Assembly: GCF_003185915.1 (NCBI RefSeq)
Contig: NZ_QHLZ01000001.1
Location: 729,995 to 793,994 of the forward strand
Origin: Arthrobacter psychrochitiniphilus
Lineage (GTDB): Bacteria; Actinomycetota; Actinomycetes; Actinomycetales; Micrococcaceae
Length of the DNA stretch: 64,000 nucleotides
Reading direction: 5' to 3'
In this document: positions 8,762 through 18,184 of the stretch, piece after piece
How the letters are laid out: the number at the start of each line of letters is the position of its first letter
Position numbering within the stretch: position 1 is the stretch's first letter
Translations under genes and position numbers: made by a program
The notes under the pieces: generated by a model
What the model saw: only the letters and a program-made list of their open reading frames with translations
Databases searched by the model: none
What the model was told of the DNA's origin: nothing

Positions 8762-8936
8762 AAAGCCTGCGAGGTAAGCTGTCGGATTCGGATGGGAGTC
8801 ACCCGGCCGCTCCACGTTGGCGCACCTAAGGAATTTCTTCCTATTCAGTGTTTGAACGCTTCGCGGCTTCACCCCTAGGGTTTCGCAAAAATAACGCGAA
8901 TCCCGATTATTGGTTCCCCCGCCCCTGCCAGACGAT
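8762..8936 (-). promoter_or_regulatory. c-di-AMP riboswitch (ydaO/yuaA)
   Basis: On the minus strand the leader of the NlpC/P60 gene carries conserved ydaO blocks in order: gggggaacca, then aggggtgaagcc, then ccgaatccgacagcttacc followed by tcgcaggc. In actinobacteria this riboswitch precedes cell-wall hydrolase and resuscitation-factor genes, and c-di-AMP binding usually turns expression off. A second copy lies at 9934-10136. The exact outer boundaries were placed by eye. Confidence 0.92.
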
Positions 8937-9101
8937 TGATACGAACGGACCATGAGTAGTGGCAGAGCTAGGCAATCAACTCATGGACGCCGACTTGATT
9001 CAAAGTTGGCGCGATTACGACGGTACAACAGATTTTTCCCAATGTCACGTTCAGGTCACGGTCCTGTGACTAAGTCGTAACTAAAAGGGCCTGTGGAGGA
9101 G

Positions 9102-9911
9102 TTAGAGCCAACCCATGGGATCGACAACTTCATCGTCAATAATGACTTCAAAGTGGAGGTGGCAACCTGTGGAGGCGCCCGTTGTTCCGCTGAGGCCTAC
9201 CTGGTCTCCGCGCTCAAGCTTCTGCCCCACCTTGACGCCGAGGCTGCTCATGTGGTTGTAGGAAGTGGACAGACCGTTACCGTGGTTCACAACCACCCTG
9301 TTGCCGCCGCCGTAATTGTGCCAGCCAGCGAACGTCACTACGCCGCCTGCGGCAACGAAAACGTCGGAGGAGCACGGGGCGGCAAAGTCCTGACCAGTGT
9401 GCTGTTCACCGATTTGGCCGGTGATGGGGCTGATGCGGTTTCCGAAGGGTGAGGTGGTCTCAATGTGCTTCAGGGGCGCTGAAAGGGTTCCCTTGGCCGC
9501 CTGAGGGGCCACGTTGGAGGCGTTGACCTTCAGCGTTTCCTTCAGTTGACCATCGGGATTCAGGGCGCTGGCAATGTCCGGAGTAGCAAAAGTAATGGGG
9601 ATCTGAGCGCCGGCTGTGACTGGACTCTCCAGTGAAACCGCGGCTGCAGCATCCATGGGGAATTCATCCGCACCTTGGGCTGAGGGAAGCGTGACAGCCA
9701 GGACCAGGCCTGTGGCTGCCATGGCAACACCCATTTTCTGGCCGGCGCCGCTGGAGGCTCCGGCACGCAGCAGCTGGGCTACTGAAATTCCTGAAGGGGC
9801 AGCTGCCCGCTCTGCGGCAATCAGTTCACGTCGGCTCCCGGGCACTGACATGAGCTCATGAGTTGCCTGCGATGACGCGCGACGGCGTCCCCGCTGTTTA
9901 ACCTCTGACAC
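9102..9911 (-). CDS. Secreted M23-family (LytM-type) peptidoglycan endopeptidase
   Basis: A 269-residue protein with start GTG at 9911, six bases after agagagg; earlier starts run into the riboswitch. A long charged n-region (RRRASSQATHELMS) precedes a hydrophobic signal (VAMAATGLVLAVTLPSAQGA). The C-terminal M23 domain covers roughly residues 150-269, with zinc ligands in GEQHTGQDF and HLHFEVII. The LytM fold cuts peptide cross-links or stems in peptidoglycan; nothing indicates the exact bond. It has no SH3 or LysM wall-binding module. It lies in tandem with the NlpC/P60 gene, and each has its own c-di-AMP riboswitch, so they look co-regulated but separately transcribed. Confidence 0.92.
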   Translation of the reverse strand: MSEVKQRGRRRASSQATHELMSVPGSRRELIAAERAAAPSGISVAQLLRAGASSGAGQKMGVAMAATGLVLAVTLPSAQGADEFPMDAAAAVSLESPVTAGAQIPITFATPDIASALNPDGQLKETLKVNASNVAPQAAKGTLSAPLKHIETTSPFGNRISPITGQIGEQHTGQDFAAPCSSDVFVAAGGVVTFAGWHNYGGGNRVVVNHGNGLSTSYNHMSSLGVKVGQKLERGDQVGLSGTTGASTGCHLHFEVIIDDEVVDPMGWL

Positions 9912-9933
9912 TAAAAACCTCTCTACATAAAGC

Positions 9934-10136
9934 ACCTGCGAAGTTAGCTGTCGGATTCGGATCAGAGAGTGTAACTTTCGATCCGGCCTACGCCCTTAGG
10001 CACACGCATAGCCATGGCGCAGTCCAACAGGATGCTGCGTCAGGGTTGTTGCGGGTATTGCATTCGAGTGTGGACTTCACCCCAAGACGGCCTATTGGGC
10101 CGTCAAAAGTGGTTCCCCCGCCCTTGCCTAAATGAT
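9934..10136 (-). promoter_or_regulatory. c-di-AMP riboswitch (ydaO/yuaA), second copy
   Basis: Minus-strand blocks gggggaaccac, ggggtgaagtcc and ccgaatccgacagctaac followed by ttcgcagg match the ydaO consensus in the right order. A variable insert (hairpin gacggcccaataggccgtc) lies between the first two. It ends about 25 bases before the M23 peptidase start. Confidence 0.92.
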
Positions 10137-10280
10137 TACTGGCCGGGCTGCGAAGGCAAGGTTCGGTGTCGCAGAACGGTAACGCTTTGATTACGGCGTC
10201 AGATAAATACTATACGGCACAAGCGGTAAACGTAACAATTCCGTTACCTGTTCTATTGAAAATGCCGTGTCAAAAATCTC

Positions 10281-10976
10281 TTAACCCATGGAGACGAACA
10301 CGTGGGATGCCACTTCTGGCGGCAATTCCAAGGCGCCTTCAATGCCGGGAACCCGTACGGAGATGTACTCGCCCACCTGGGCTAGGGAGATACGGGCCCC
10401 TGGGCGCAGCCCACCCTCATCCAATTGGAGCAGGAGCTCGGGCTCCACCTGTATCCTTTCGGACAGCCGGTGGATGATCACTTCCTGTTCGGGAGCATAG
10501 GCGGCCATGGCAGCAACGAGTGTGACCAATCCGGCAGCAAATAAGGGCGCCACTTCGCCACCTAGCTCTTCCAACCCCGGAATGGGGTTTCCGTACGGCG
10601 ATTCCTTGGGGTGGCCTAGCAAGTCGAACAAGCGCTGCTCAACTCTTTCGCTCATGACGTGTTCCCAACGGCAGGCTTCTTCGTGCACATAAGCCCAGTC
10701 CAGACCAATAACATCCGCGAGAAGCCGCTCCGCCAGACGGTGTTTGCGCATGACACGGGTTGCCTTCTCACGGCCGGCTGTGGTCAGTTCCAGATGCCTG
10801 TCACCGGAGACGATCACTAAGCCATCGCGTTCCATCCGCCCAATGGTCTGGGAGACTGTGGGCCCAGAATGGTGAAGGCGTTCGGCGATGCGGGCCCGTA
10901 GAGCCACAATGCTCTCTTCTTCCAATTCCAGGATGGTCCGCAAATACATTTCAGTCGTGTCAATCAGATCGGCCAC
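10281..10976 (-). CDS. DtxR/IdeR-family metal-dependent transcriptional regulator
   Basis: The 231-residue product has the three-part DtxR layout. An N-terminal winged helix (MADLIDTTEMYLRTILELEEE, with recognition helix SGPTVSQTIGRMERDGLV) is followed by a dimerisation/metal domain with HEEACRWEHVMS near residues 98-109, which supplies Cys, Glu and His metal ligands, and a C-terminal SH3-like domain from about residue 150. Length and the Cys in EACRWEH point to the iron-sensing IdeR/DtxR branch rather than the shorter MntR branch. A DtxR-type box precedes the siderophore-interacting protein gene at 43 kb, a likely target. It is transcribed alone. Confidence 0.93.
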   Translation of the reverse strand: MADLIDTTEMYLRTILELEEESIVALRARIAERLHHSGPTVSQTIGRMERDGLVIVSGDRHLELTTAGREKATRVMRKHRLAERLLADVIGLDWAYVHEEACRWEHVMSERVEQRLFDLLGHPKESPYGNPIPGLEELGGEVAPLFAAGLVTLVAAMAAYAPEQEVIIHRLSERIQVEPELLLQLDEGGLRPGARISLAQVGEYISVRVPGIEGALELPPEVASHVFVSMG

Positions 10977-11191
10977 GGCAGCATCCTCCTGTTTTGGGCA
11001 AGAATATTGAGCAAAGTCTTTTCATCTCTACGTTAGCCTGAATACCATACCTGTTGGTAACCAGTCCATCCCTGGCAGCCGTTCTCCGTTGAACAATATT
11101 TTTCGTTTCCCACTCATTTTTCCGCTCAGCGAACTTCTACGGCAGAATTGGCAAGAGTCCTTGATCAACCAAGGAAACTTCCATCGCTTAA

Positions 11192-12334
<1,143 letters not shown>

Positions 12335-12383
12335 TAGCAATTAGCCAGCAGCCCACGAAGGCACAGCAGGCAAAGTAAACACA

Positions 12384-12420
12384 GTAAAGGCCCCCTCCGG
12401 AGAACGGTGGGGGCCTTTAC
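12384..12420 (+). terminator. serC terminator
   Basis: A 12-bp perfect stem (gtaaaggccccc and gggggcctttac) encloses a short loop 50 bases after the serC stop. The opposing DUF3027 gene ends just beyond, so it may serve both strands. Confidence 0.85.
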
Positions 12421-12463
12421 TGTGCCTACTGTGTACTAACTGCTTTTGCTAGGCGGTAGGGAA

Positions 12464-12973
12464 TTAGTCTTCTGTGTCTTCTGAGGCGCCGTCTTCTGAG
12501 CCGCCGTGCTCCGAGTGAGTATCGCTACCGTGCTCAGCGTGCCCGTGCCCCGCCGGCCCATGGGCAGCAGCCAGAGCGGCAGCCGCTTCTTCTTCCTCTT
12601 GCCGATCCTCCGGGCGAACCCGATCAGACCAAGGCACCCACGGCGGTGCCAATACAGAGCTCTCTGTAGGCAACATGCCCACTTCATTGACAGTGGAGTA
12701 CTTGCCACGCGCAATCCGGCTCAAGGAAGCGAACCACACCCACCCGGCATAGCCCGGCTGAAGAGATTCGAACAAGTGGCTCACGCAGCGAACACCTTCA
12801 CTGCGGGCACCCAGATGCTTGCCAATGAACGCACCATCGGCAATGGTCAACACCGCGTCGCGCGCAGTATCGACGTCGGCCGCAAGGAAAGCGTCCGGCT
12901 TTCCCACCCGCCACGCCGGAACACCGGGCAGCGGTGCAGGAATGGCGGTTGTAGTGCTGGGAATTTCGGTCAT
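12464..12973 (-). CDS. DUF3027 family protein
   Basis: A 169-residue protein whose first 130 residues match actinobacterial DUF3027 proteins (AFIGKHLGARSEGVRCVSH, then GYAGWVWFASLSRI and PPWVPWSDRVRPED). The tail is low complexity, rich in Ala, His, Gly and Asp, and could bind metal through its His repeats. It lies 11 bases downstream of the cold-shock gene on the same strand, the standard arrangement for DUF3027. Start at the ATG 12973; a GTG at 12982 is also in frame. Function is unknown. Confidence 0.82.
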   Translation of the reverse strand: MTEIPSTTTAIPAPLPGVPAWRVGKPDAFLAADVDTARDAVLTIADGAFIGKHLGARSEGVRCVSHLFESLQPGYAGWVWFASLSRIARGKYSTVNEVGMLPTESSVLAPPWVPWSDRVRPEDRQEEEEAAAALAAAHGPAGHGHAEHGSDTHSEHGGSEDGASEDTED

Positions 12974-12984
12974 GGTGGGCACCG

Positions 12985-13365
12985 TTACGCGTCGAAGTTG
13001 TCGGCAACCTTGCGCAGCGCAGCAGCAATCTTGCTTGCGTCGCCGTCAGGATATTTGCCGTTGGTCAGTGAACCAACCGAGTGTTCAAGCAGGGAAAGCA
13101 GGTCCTGGACAATGGGTGCAAGATCCCGGGCGGGCATCCGCTTGGCCTTCGCCACGGAGGCGCTGCGGTCTAGAACCTTCGCGGCCATGGCCTGAGCGCC
13201 CTTGCGCCCATCCGCCACACCAAATTCCAGCCGCATGCCGGGCTTGATGTCACCGGCATCGGCGGGCAGGGCGTTCGCGCGCAAAAACACCTCGCGGCCG
13301 TCGTCGGCGGCAATGATGCCAAAGCCTTTTTCGTTGTCGTACCACTTCACTTTGCCGATAGGCAC
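12985..13365 (-). CDS. Cold-shock domain protein with C-terminal extension
   Basis: A 126-residue protein. Residues 1-65 are a cold-shock domain with RNP1-like KGFGIIA and RNP2-like EVFLRANAL, which binds single-stranded nucleic acid. The remaining 60 residues (from MPARDLAPIVQDLLSLLEHS) form a helical extension typical of the actinobacterial CspA-like protein encoded next to DUF3027. The aromatic trio of RNP motifs is reduced (FGII where FGFI is usual). It leads a two-gene operon with DUF3027. Confidence 0.9.
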   Translation of the reverse strand: MPIGKVKWYDNEKGFGIIAADDGREVFLRANALPADAGDIKPGMRLEFGVADGRKGAQAMAAKVLDRSASVAKAKRMPARDLAPIVQDLLSLLEHSVGSLTNGKYPDGDASKIAAALRKVADNFDA

Positions 13366-13558
13366 TTGCTTTACCCCTTAAAAGTTGAAATTCGTGAAAC
13401 GCATTCCGCGCCTGCGCGGTTGCTCTACGCCGTTCCCGGTCCCGGGAATCTGGCGGGCGGTGCCTGCAATGGCGGGTTGTGCAGCTCTACTGAGTACTAG
13501 GTTACCGCCTTGATGAAACCCGTGTGGCTTTGTGCCACACCTGTCCGCTGTTAGCGTT

Positions 13559-13804
13559 ATGACTATGAGCCCCCATTTTTCTGCCCCGCAACGGTTGAAC
13601 CGCGGCTGGGCGATCTTCAATTACACGGCCATGGCGCTGGCTGTCATCGCCCTGATCGCCCTCATTGTGGTTCTTATCAGCAAGTGGGCCGGCGGCCTCC
13701 CCTGGCCCGGATTCAACTGGATTGCCATGCTCGCCCTTCCCGCAGCCTTCCTGATGATGGGCACCAGCGTCCTGTACGCAGTGGCCGCCCGCCGCCGCTC
13801 CTAA
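13559..13804 (+). CDS. Small two-TM membrane protein
   Basis: An 81-residue protein from the ATG at 13559. Two hydrophobic segments are clear: residues about 20-45 (AMALAVIALIALIVVLI) and 52-76 (WIAMLALPAAFLMMGTSVL). The end is basic (ARRRS), suggesting a cytoplasmic C terminus. It lies 20 bases ahead of the XPB-like helicase pair and is divergent from csp. No family was recognised; the linkage may only reflect conserved actinobacterial gene order. Confidence 0.65.
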   Translation: MTMSPHFSAPQRLNRGWAIFNYTAMALAVIALIALIVVLISKWAGGLPWPGFNWIAMLALPAAFLMMGTSVLYAVAARRRS

Positions 13805-13824
13805 CCCGCCTGACTCGCTGCTCT

Positions 13825-15594
13825 ATGGGCACCTTGGCGGCGTTTGCGGCGGATCTTGCCAACCGCCCGGAGCCGGCCCTGCGCAAACTTCTGCTGCTGC
13901 GCCCCGATGCCTTGAACCCGCCGGTGCCCACATTCGTGGCCTTGGCTGCCCGGCTTTCCACCGCCTCCTGCATTTCCCGCGCCCTGGATGCACTCAACGC
14001 CCCGGCCCTGCAACACCTTGGAACCGGCCCGTGGAATGCTCAGACTTCCCCCAACTCTTCCCTTATGCCGGAGCTCTATGCCCGCGGCCTACTGCTCCTT
14101 CAAACGGATAACCAGACGGACGACGCCGGGACCGGGCACTACATGCATGCCCCCTATGTGCTTCCCCTGGCCCTTGTTCCCAACCCGCAGATGCCCTCCT
14201 CAACTCTTCCGCCCGAACCTGTGGTGCGTGCGGTCACCGAGGCTGTGTGCAAGAACGCGGCGGGAAGTGCCGCAGATGCCTTGTTACGATCCGTCGATAC
14301 GCTCGCGGACCTCGCTGCGCACACACCATTGCAGGCGCTTCGCAGTGGCCAGTTCGCGGCACGTACAGTGCGCCTCGTGGCCCAAAACTTGGAAACGGAT
14401 GAACTACACACCCATTTTCTTCTGGACCTGTGCGCCACGGCAGGGCTGTTGACGTTCCAGACTTCCACCCGGGACTGGCGGTGGGCAGCCCCTTGGTGGA
14501 GCGAGCTGGAACGGCAGGAGCAATGGGTGGGCTTGATCCGCTCCTGGCTTAGCTCCCCCGCAACAGCTGGCGAGCCAGCACTAACTAGCAGGGCGAGGCT
14601 GCTGTCAGTGGTGGCTGGCAGACCGGCTTGGGCCCCGGTCGCCGTCACCAGCTCTGCCACCACCTCTGTCTCGCCCTCCGGGATCACCTCAGCCGGGGCC
14701 CTGAGCCTGAATTCAGTCGTGGAATCTTATTTGTGGAATCACCCGCGTACAGCAACGGCGGAGGTGGCAGCACTTCCGGAATTACTCACCCACTTGGAAT
14801 GGCTGGGTCTGACGGGCGCCGGGGCCTGCAGTTGCGCCGGGGACGCCGCCGCCCGGAACGATTGGTTACAGGCTGCGAGCGCTGTGGCGCAGCTCTTGCC
14901 TGCGGCGATTGATCGCTTTGTCATTCAAGGCGATCTCACGGCCATCGCCCCGGGCCCCCTCCTTCCCCACATCGCGGCACAACTGAGGTGCGTGAGCGTT
15001 GTGGAGGGGCGGGGTCCGGCCGGAATCTTCCGTTTCAGCGAATTGTCCCTGACCGCTGCCATGGGAGCTGGCATGTCCGCCGAAACCATCCTAAATTTTC
15101 TCAAACGGTATTCAAGCACAACTGTGCCACCATCATTGGAATTTCTTATTGCGGAAGCGGCCCGGGCGCAAAGAACGCTGGCGCCAACTCCCACACAATG
15201 CCTTTTTGCACCCCAGCAACCGGCACCCCCGCACTGGGTGGGGGACGCGCCATGGCCAGGCTCCGGCGTCGTACTTCTCGAAGAAGTGGAAGCACAGCTG
15301 GCACTCTTACGGGCGGCAGGGAAAAATACGGCCGGGAAAAATGAGGCAGGGCAGGGTGAGGTAGGGCCCGCCCTGGTGCTGGAGGGGGTGCGCCGAGCTG
15401 TTGCCTGCGGATTGAAGATACGGGTTCATGCGGTCAATAATGTAGGCGTAACTGAACACGTGACGGCGGTGCCAGTCTCATTTTCGGGTGGGCTGCTGCT
15501 CACCCGCCTGGCTGACACCGGCGCGCCCCGGCGTTTTAGTATTCACCGAATTCAGAGTGTGGACGTGCTGGAAGGAGAGGAGCTCCGTGGCTGA
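13825..15594 (+). CDS. XPB/Ssl2-type helicase N-terminal-domain protein
   Basis: A 589-residue protein of the actinobacterial family annotated as helicase-associated or XPB/Ssl2-like N-terminal domain. It starts MGTLAAFAADLANRPEPAL and includes VEGRGPAGIFRFSELSL and ETILNFLKRYS around residues 390-430, which resemble the regulatory domain of eukaryotic XPB. No Walker motifs are present. Its 3' end overlaps the start of the XPB helicase gene by 8 bases, so the two are translationally coupled and probably act together in DNA repair. Residues 230-330 are Ala/Ser/Thr-rich. The start lacks a strong ribosome site. Confidence 0.82.
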   Translation: MGTLAAFAADLANRPEPALRKLLLLRPDALNPPVPTFVALAARLSTASCISRALDALNAPALQHLGTGPWNAQTSPNSSLMPELYARGLLLLQTDNQTDDAGTGHYMHAPYVLPLALVPNPQMPSSTLPPEPVVRAVTEAVCKNAAGSAADALLRSVDTLADLAAHTPLQALRSGQFAARTVRLVAQNLETDELHTHFLLDLCATAGLLTFQTSTRDWRWAAPWWSELERQEQWVGLIRSWLSSPATAGEPALTSRARLLSVVAGRPAWAPVAVTSSATTSVSPSGITSAGALSLNSVVESYLWNHPRTATAEVAALPELLTHLEWLGLTGAGACSCAGDAAARNDWLQAASAVAQLLPAAIDRFVIQGDLTAIAPGPLLPHIAAQLRCVSVVEGRGPAGIFRFSELSLTAAMGAGMSAETILNFLKRYSSTTVPPSLEFLIAEAARAQRTLAPTPTQCLFAPQQPAPPHWVGDAPWPGSGVVLLEEVEAQLALLRAAGKNTAGKNEAGQGEVGPALVLEGVRRAVACGLKIRVHAVNNVGVTEHVTAVPVSFSGGLLLTRLADTGAPRRFSIHRIQSVDVLEGEELRG

Positions 15595-17236
15595 TGGCCC
15601 GCTGATTGTTCAAGGGGATAAGACGATTCTGCTGGAGGTGGCGCACCCGGATGCGCACGAGGCTCGCCACGCCATTGCCAGCTTCGCCGAGCTGGAGCGC
15701 GCGCCGGAACACATGCACAGTTACCGGATCACCCCGCTGGGGTTGTGGAATGCGCGTGCCGCCGGTCACGACGCCGAGCATGTAGTGGACGCCCTCCTGC
15801 GCTTCTCCCGTTATCCAGTGCCTCACCCGCTGCTGCTGGATATTGCCGAGACTATGGCCCGGTATGGCCGGCTGCGGCTTGAGAAGGACCCCGTGCACGG
15901 GCTGGTTCTACGCAGTGACGATGAGATGATCCTGGCCGAGGTCAGCCACACCAAAAAGGTTGCCGCGCTGCTTGGTAGCCGCATTGATCCGCTGACGGCG
16001 GTGGTGCATGGTTCGGCCCGCGGCGAGCTCAAGGCCCTGCTACTCAAGGCCGGGTGGCCCGCCGAAGACCTAGCCGGCTATGTTGACGGGACGGCGCACC
16101 TGATAGCGCTGACGGACGGCACGGCGCCGGGACAGTGGACGTTACGCCCCTACCAACGCCGGGCCGTGGAGAATTTTTGGGCCGGAGGATCAGGCGTTGT
16201 AGTGCTCCCCTGCGGTGCCGGCAAAACCATTGTGGGCGCGGCGGCCATGGCGGCATCGGGAACCACCGTCCTGATCCTTGTCACCAACACCGTCTCAGCC
16301 CGGCAATGGAAAGCGGAACTGCTCAAACGCACCTCACTGACGGAGTCGGAGATTGGCGAATACTCAGGTGCCGTGAAGGAGGTCCGTCCCGTCACCATCG
16401 CCACCTACCAGGTCCTGACCACGCGCCGCAATGGCATCTACCCGCATCTGGAACTGCTCAATGACCATGACTGGGGACTGTTGGTGTACGACGAAGTTCA
16501 CCTTCTACCTGCCCCCATTTTCCGCATGAGCGCGGATCTGCAGGCCCGCCGTCGTCTGGGGTTGACCGCCACCTTGGTGCGGGAGGATGGCCGCGAGGGC
16601 GAGGTGTTCGCCCTGATCGGCCCCAAGCGCTTCGACGCCCCCTGGAAGGAAATTGAGGCCCAGGGTTACATTGCCCCAGCAGATTGTGTTGAGGTTCGTG
16701 TTGATCTCTCCCGGCCCGAGCACCTTGCCTATGCCACAGCGGACGACGGCGAGAGGTACCGTTTGGCGGCTACCTCACCAGCGAAGACGGTTGTTGCCCA
16801 GGCTCTTGTGGCCGCGCATCCCGGGGAACAAATCCTGGTGATGGGCACGTATCTGGACCAGCTCGACGAGTTGGCGGAACGGCTGGATGCACCCCTCATC
16901 AAGGGCAACACGAAGGTGGCAGAACGCGAACGGCTCTTCGAGGACTTCCGGCAGGGCCTTATTTCGGTGCTGGTGGTCTCCAAGGTGGCCAATTTTTCCC
17001 TCGATCTGCCGGAAGCCTCAGTGGCTATTCAAGTCTCCGGATCCTTTGGTTCCAGGCAGGAAGAGGCGCAACGCTTAGGCCGGCTCATGCGGCCCAAGAA
17101 GGATGGCCGGACCGCACGCTTTTACACACTCGTGGCCCGCAATACCGTGGATGCCGAGTTCGCCGCCAAACGCCAACGCTTCCTGGCCGAACAAGGCTAC
17201 GCCTATCGGATCATTGACGCCGCGGACATTCGCTAA
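15587..17236 (+). CDS. DNA repair helicase XPB (superfamily 2)
   Basis: A 549-residue SF2 helicase starting with GTG at 15587. Motifs in order: Q-like LRPYQRRAVENFW, Walker A VLPCGAGKTIVGA near residue 210, Walker B LLVYDEVHLLPAP (DEVH box), motif III RLGLTATLVREDGREGE, the RED-containing XPB hallmark, and motif VI QEEAQRLGRLMRPKKDGR. XPB homologues unwind DNA 3'-5' and in bacteria pair with the Bax1 nuclease or act alone; the immediately upstream N-terminal-domain protein is the likely partner. Length matches mycobacterial XPB. Both genes overlap by 8 bases. Confidence 0.94.
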   Translation: MADGPLIVQGDKTILLEVAHPDAHEARHAIASFAELERAPEHMHSYRITPLGLWNARAAGHDAEHVVDALLRFSRYPVPHPLLLDIAETMARYGRLRLEKDPVHGLVLRSDDEMILAEVSHTKKVAALLGSRIDPLTAVVHGSARGELKALLLKAGWPAEDLAGYVDGTAHLIALTDGTAPGQWTLRPYQRRAVENFWAGGSGVVVLPCGAGKTIVGAAAMAASGTTVLILVTNTVSARQWKAELLKRTSLTESEIGEYSGAVKEVRPVTIATYQVLTTRRNGIYPHLELLNDHDWGLLVYDEVHLLPAPIFRMSADLQARRRLGLTATLVREDGREGEVFALIGPKRFDAPWKEIEAQGYIAPADCVEVRVDLSRPEHLAYATADDGERYRLAATSPAKTVVAQALVAAHPGEQILVMGTYLDQLDELAERLDAPLIKGNTKVAERERLFEDFRQGLISVLVVSKVANFSLDLPEASVAIQVSGSFGSRQEEAQRLGRLMRPKKDGRTARFYTLVARNTVDAEFAAKRQRFLAEQGYAYRIIDAADIR

Positions 17237-17361
17237 AGACTACAGTTTTTGAAGGCGCATTAACTTGGCCGCCGAACTTGCCACGTGTCGGTTGGCACTC
17301 GGCGGAGTAGGATCAAAAAATGCGGGGCCCTCCGCACTTTGCTCGCGCCAAGGGAGACGCC

Positions 17362-18153
17362 ATGAACACCGAGGAGTCTGTTGCCGCCCACTACGGACGC
17401 GGCAAGGTAGAGGAACAGTTACTGGGGATCATTAAGGCCGGCGGCGGGAACCCCGAGCACTTTGCCCCAGCCGATCTGCACGGCGCAGACCAGCTCCACA
17501 TTGGTGGGGCAGCCGCAACCACGCGCATAGCCCAGCAGTCGGGCATCAATGCCAGCACCCGGGTCCTTGATTTGGGGTCAGGTACCGGCGGGGTATCCCG
17601 CCATATAGCCCACAGCTTCGGTGCCACCGTTCACGGCGTGGACCTCACCCCGGAATTCGTGGAGCTGGCCCGCTCACTCACGGCCCGCACTGGACTCACT
17701 GACCAGGTGGCGTTCAGTCAGGGGAGCATCCTCTCACTGCCCTTCGACGATGATTGCTTTGACGTGGCTCTCCTGATCCATGTGGGGATGAACATCCAGG
17801 ACAAGGACACCGTCTTTGCCGAGGCGGCCAGGGTACTGCGTCCCGGCGGTGTCTTCGCCATTTACGATGTCATGCTCATGGGCGGGGACGTTGAAGGGTA
17901 TCCGCTGCCGTGGGCACTCACGGCGGACACTTCCTTTATGCAGCCTCCGCTCGCCTATAGCGACGCCCTGTCCCAGACCGGATTCATTGTGGACAGGGAG
18001 GCCAAACCGTTGGCTCCGGGAATTGCGTTTCTGGAAAGAGCCACCAGCTCAGGAGGACCTGCCGGGGTGGATTTGCCCGCCATGGTGAACTTGCTGGCGG
18101 CCTTCCGGTCAGGGGTTTTGGCACCCGTGGAAATATACGCCCACCTGGGCTGA
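17362..18153 (+). CDS. Class I SAM-dependent methyltransferase
   Basis: A 263-residue Rossmann methyltransferase starting at 17362 after an agggaga site. Motif I is VLDLGSGTGGVSRHIA near residues 66-81, motif II includes VHGVDLTPEFVELAR, and the post-I region has DVALLIHVGMNIQDKD and LRPGGVFAIYDVMLMG. This is the UbiE/glycine-sarcosine methyltransferase-like group of small-molecule methyltransferases. It stands alone after XPB and ends 31 bases before a convergent sulfatase. The substrate cannot be told from the sequence. Confidence 0.85.
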   Translation: MNTEESVAAHYGRGKVEEQLLGIIKAGGGNPEHFAPADLHGADQLHIGGAAATTRIAQQSGINASTRVLDLGSGTGGVSRHIAHSFGATVHGVDLTPEFVELARSLTARTGLTDQVAFSQGSILSLPFDDDCFDVALLIHVGMNIQDKDTVFAEAARVLRPGGVFAIYDVMLMGGDVEGYPLPWALTADTSFMQPPLAYSDALSQTGFIVDREAKPLAPGIAFLERATSSGGPAGVDLPAMVNLLAAFRSGVLAPVEIYAHLG

Positions 18154-18184
18154 ACCCTGCACTCCAGCACTAGATTCGCCCGTC

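Noticed and set aside
8746..8802. A GTG start at 8802 for the NlpC/P60 gene
   Set aside because: That start lies within the conserved riboswitch core; TTG 8745 has a strong ribosome site after the aptamer.
11024..11060. A possible iron box (gttagcctgaatacc) in front of the DtxR-type gene
   Set aside because: Only about 9 of 15 positions match the IdeR consensus, too weak to claim autoregulation.
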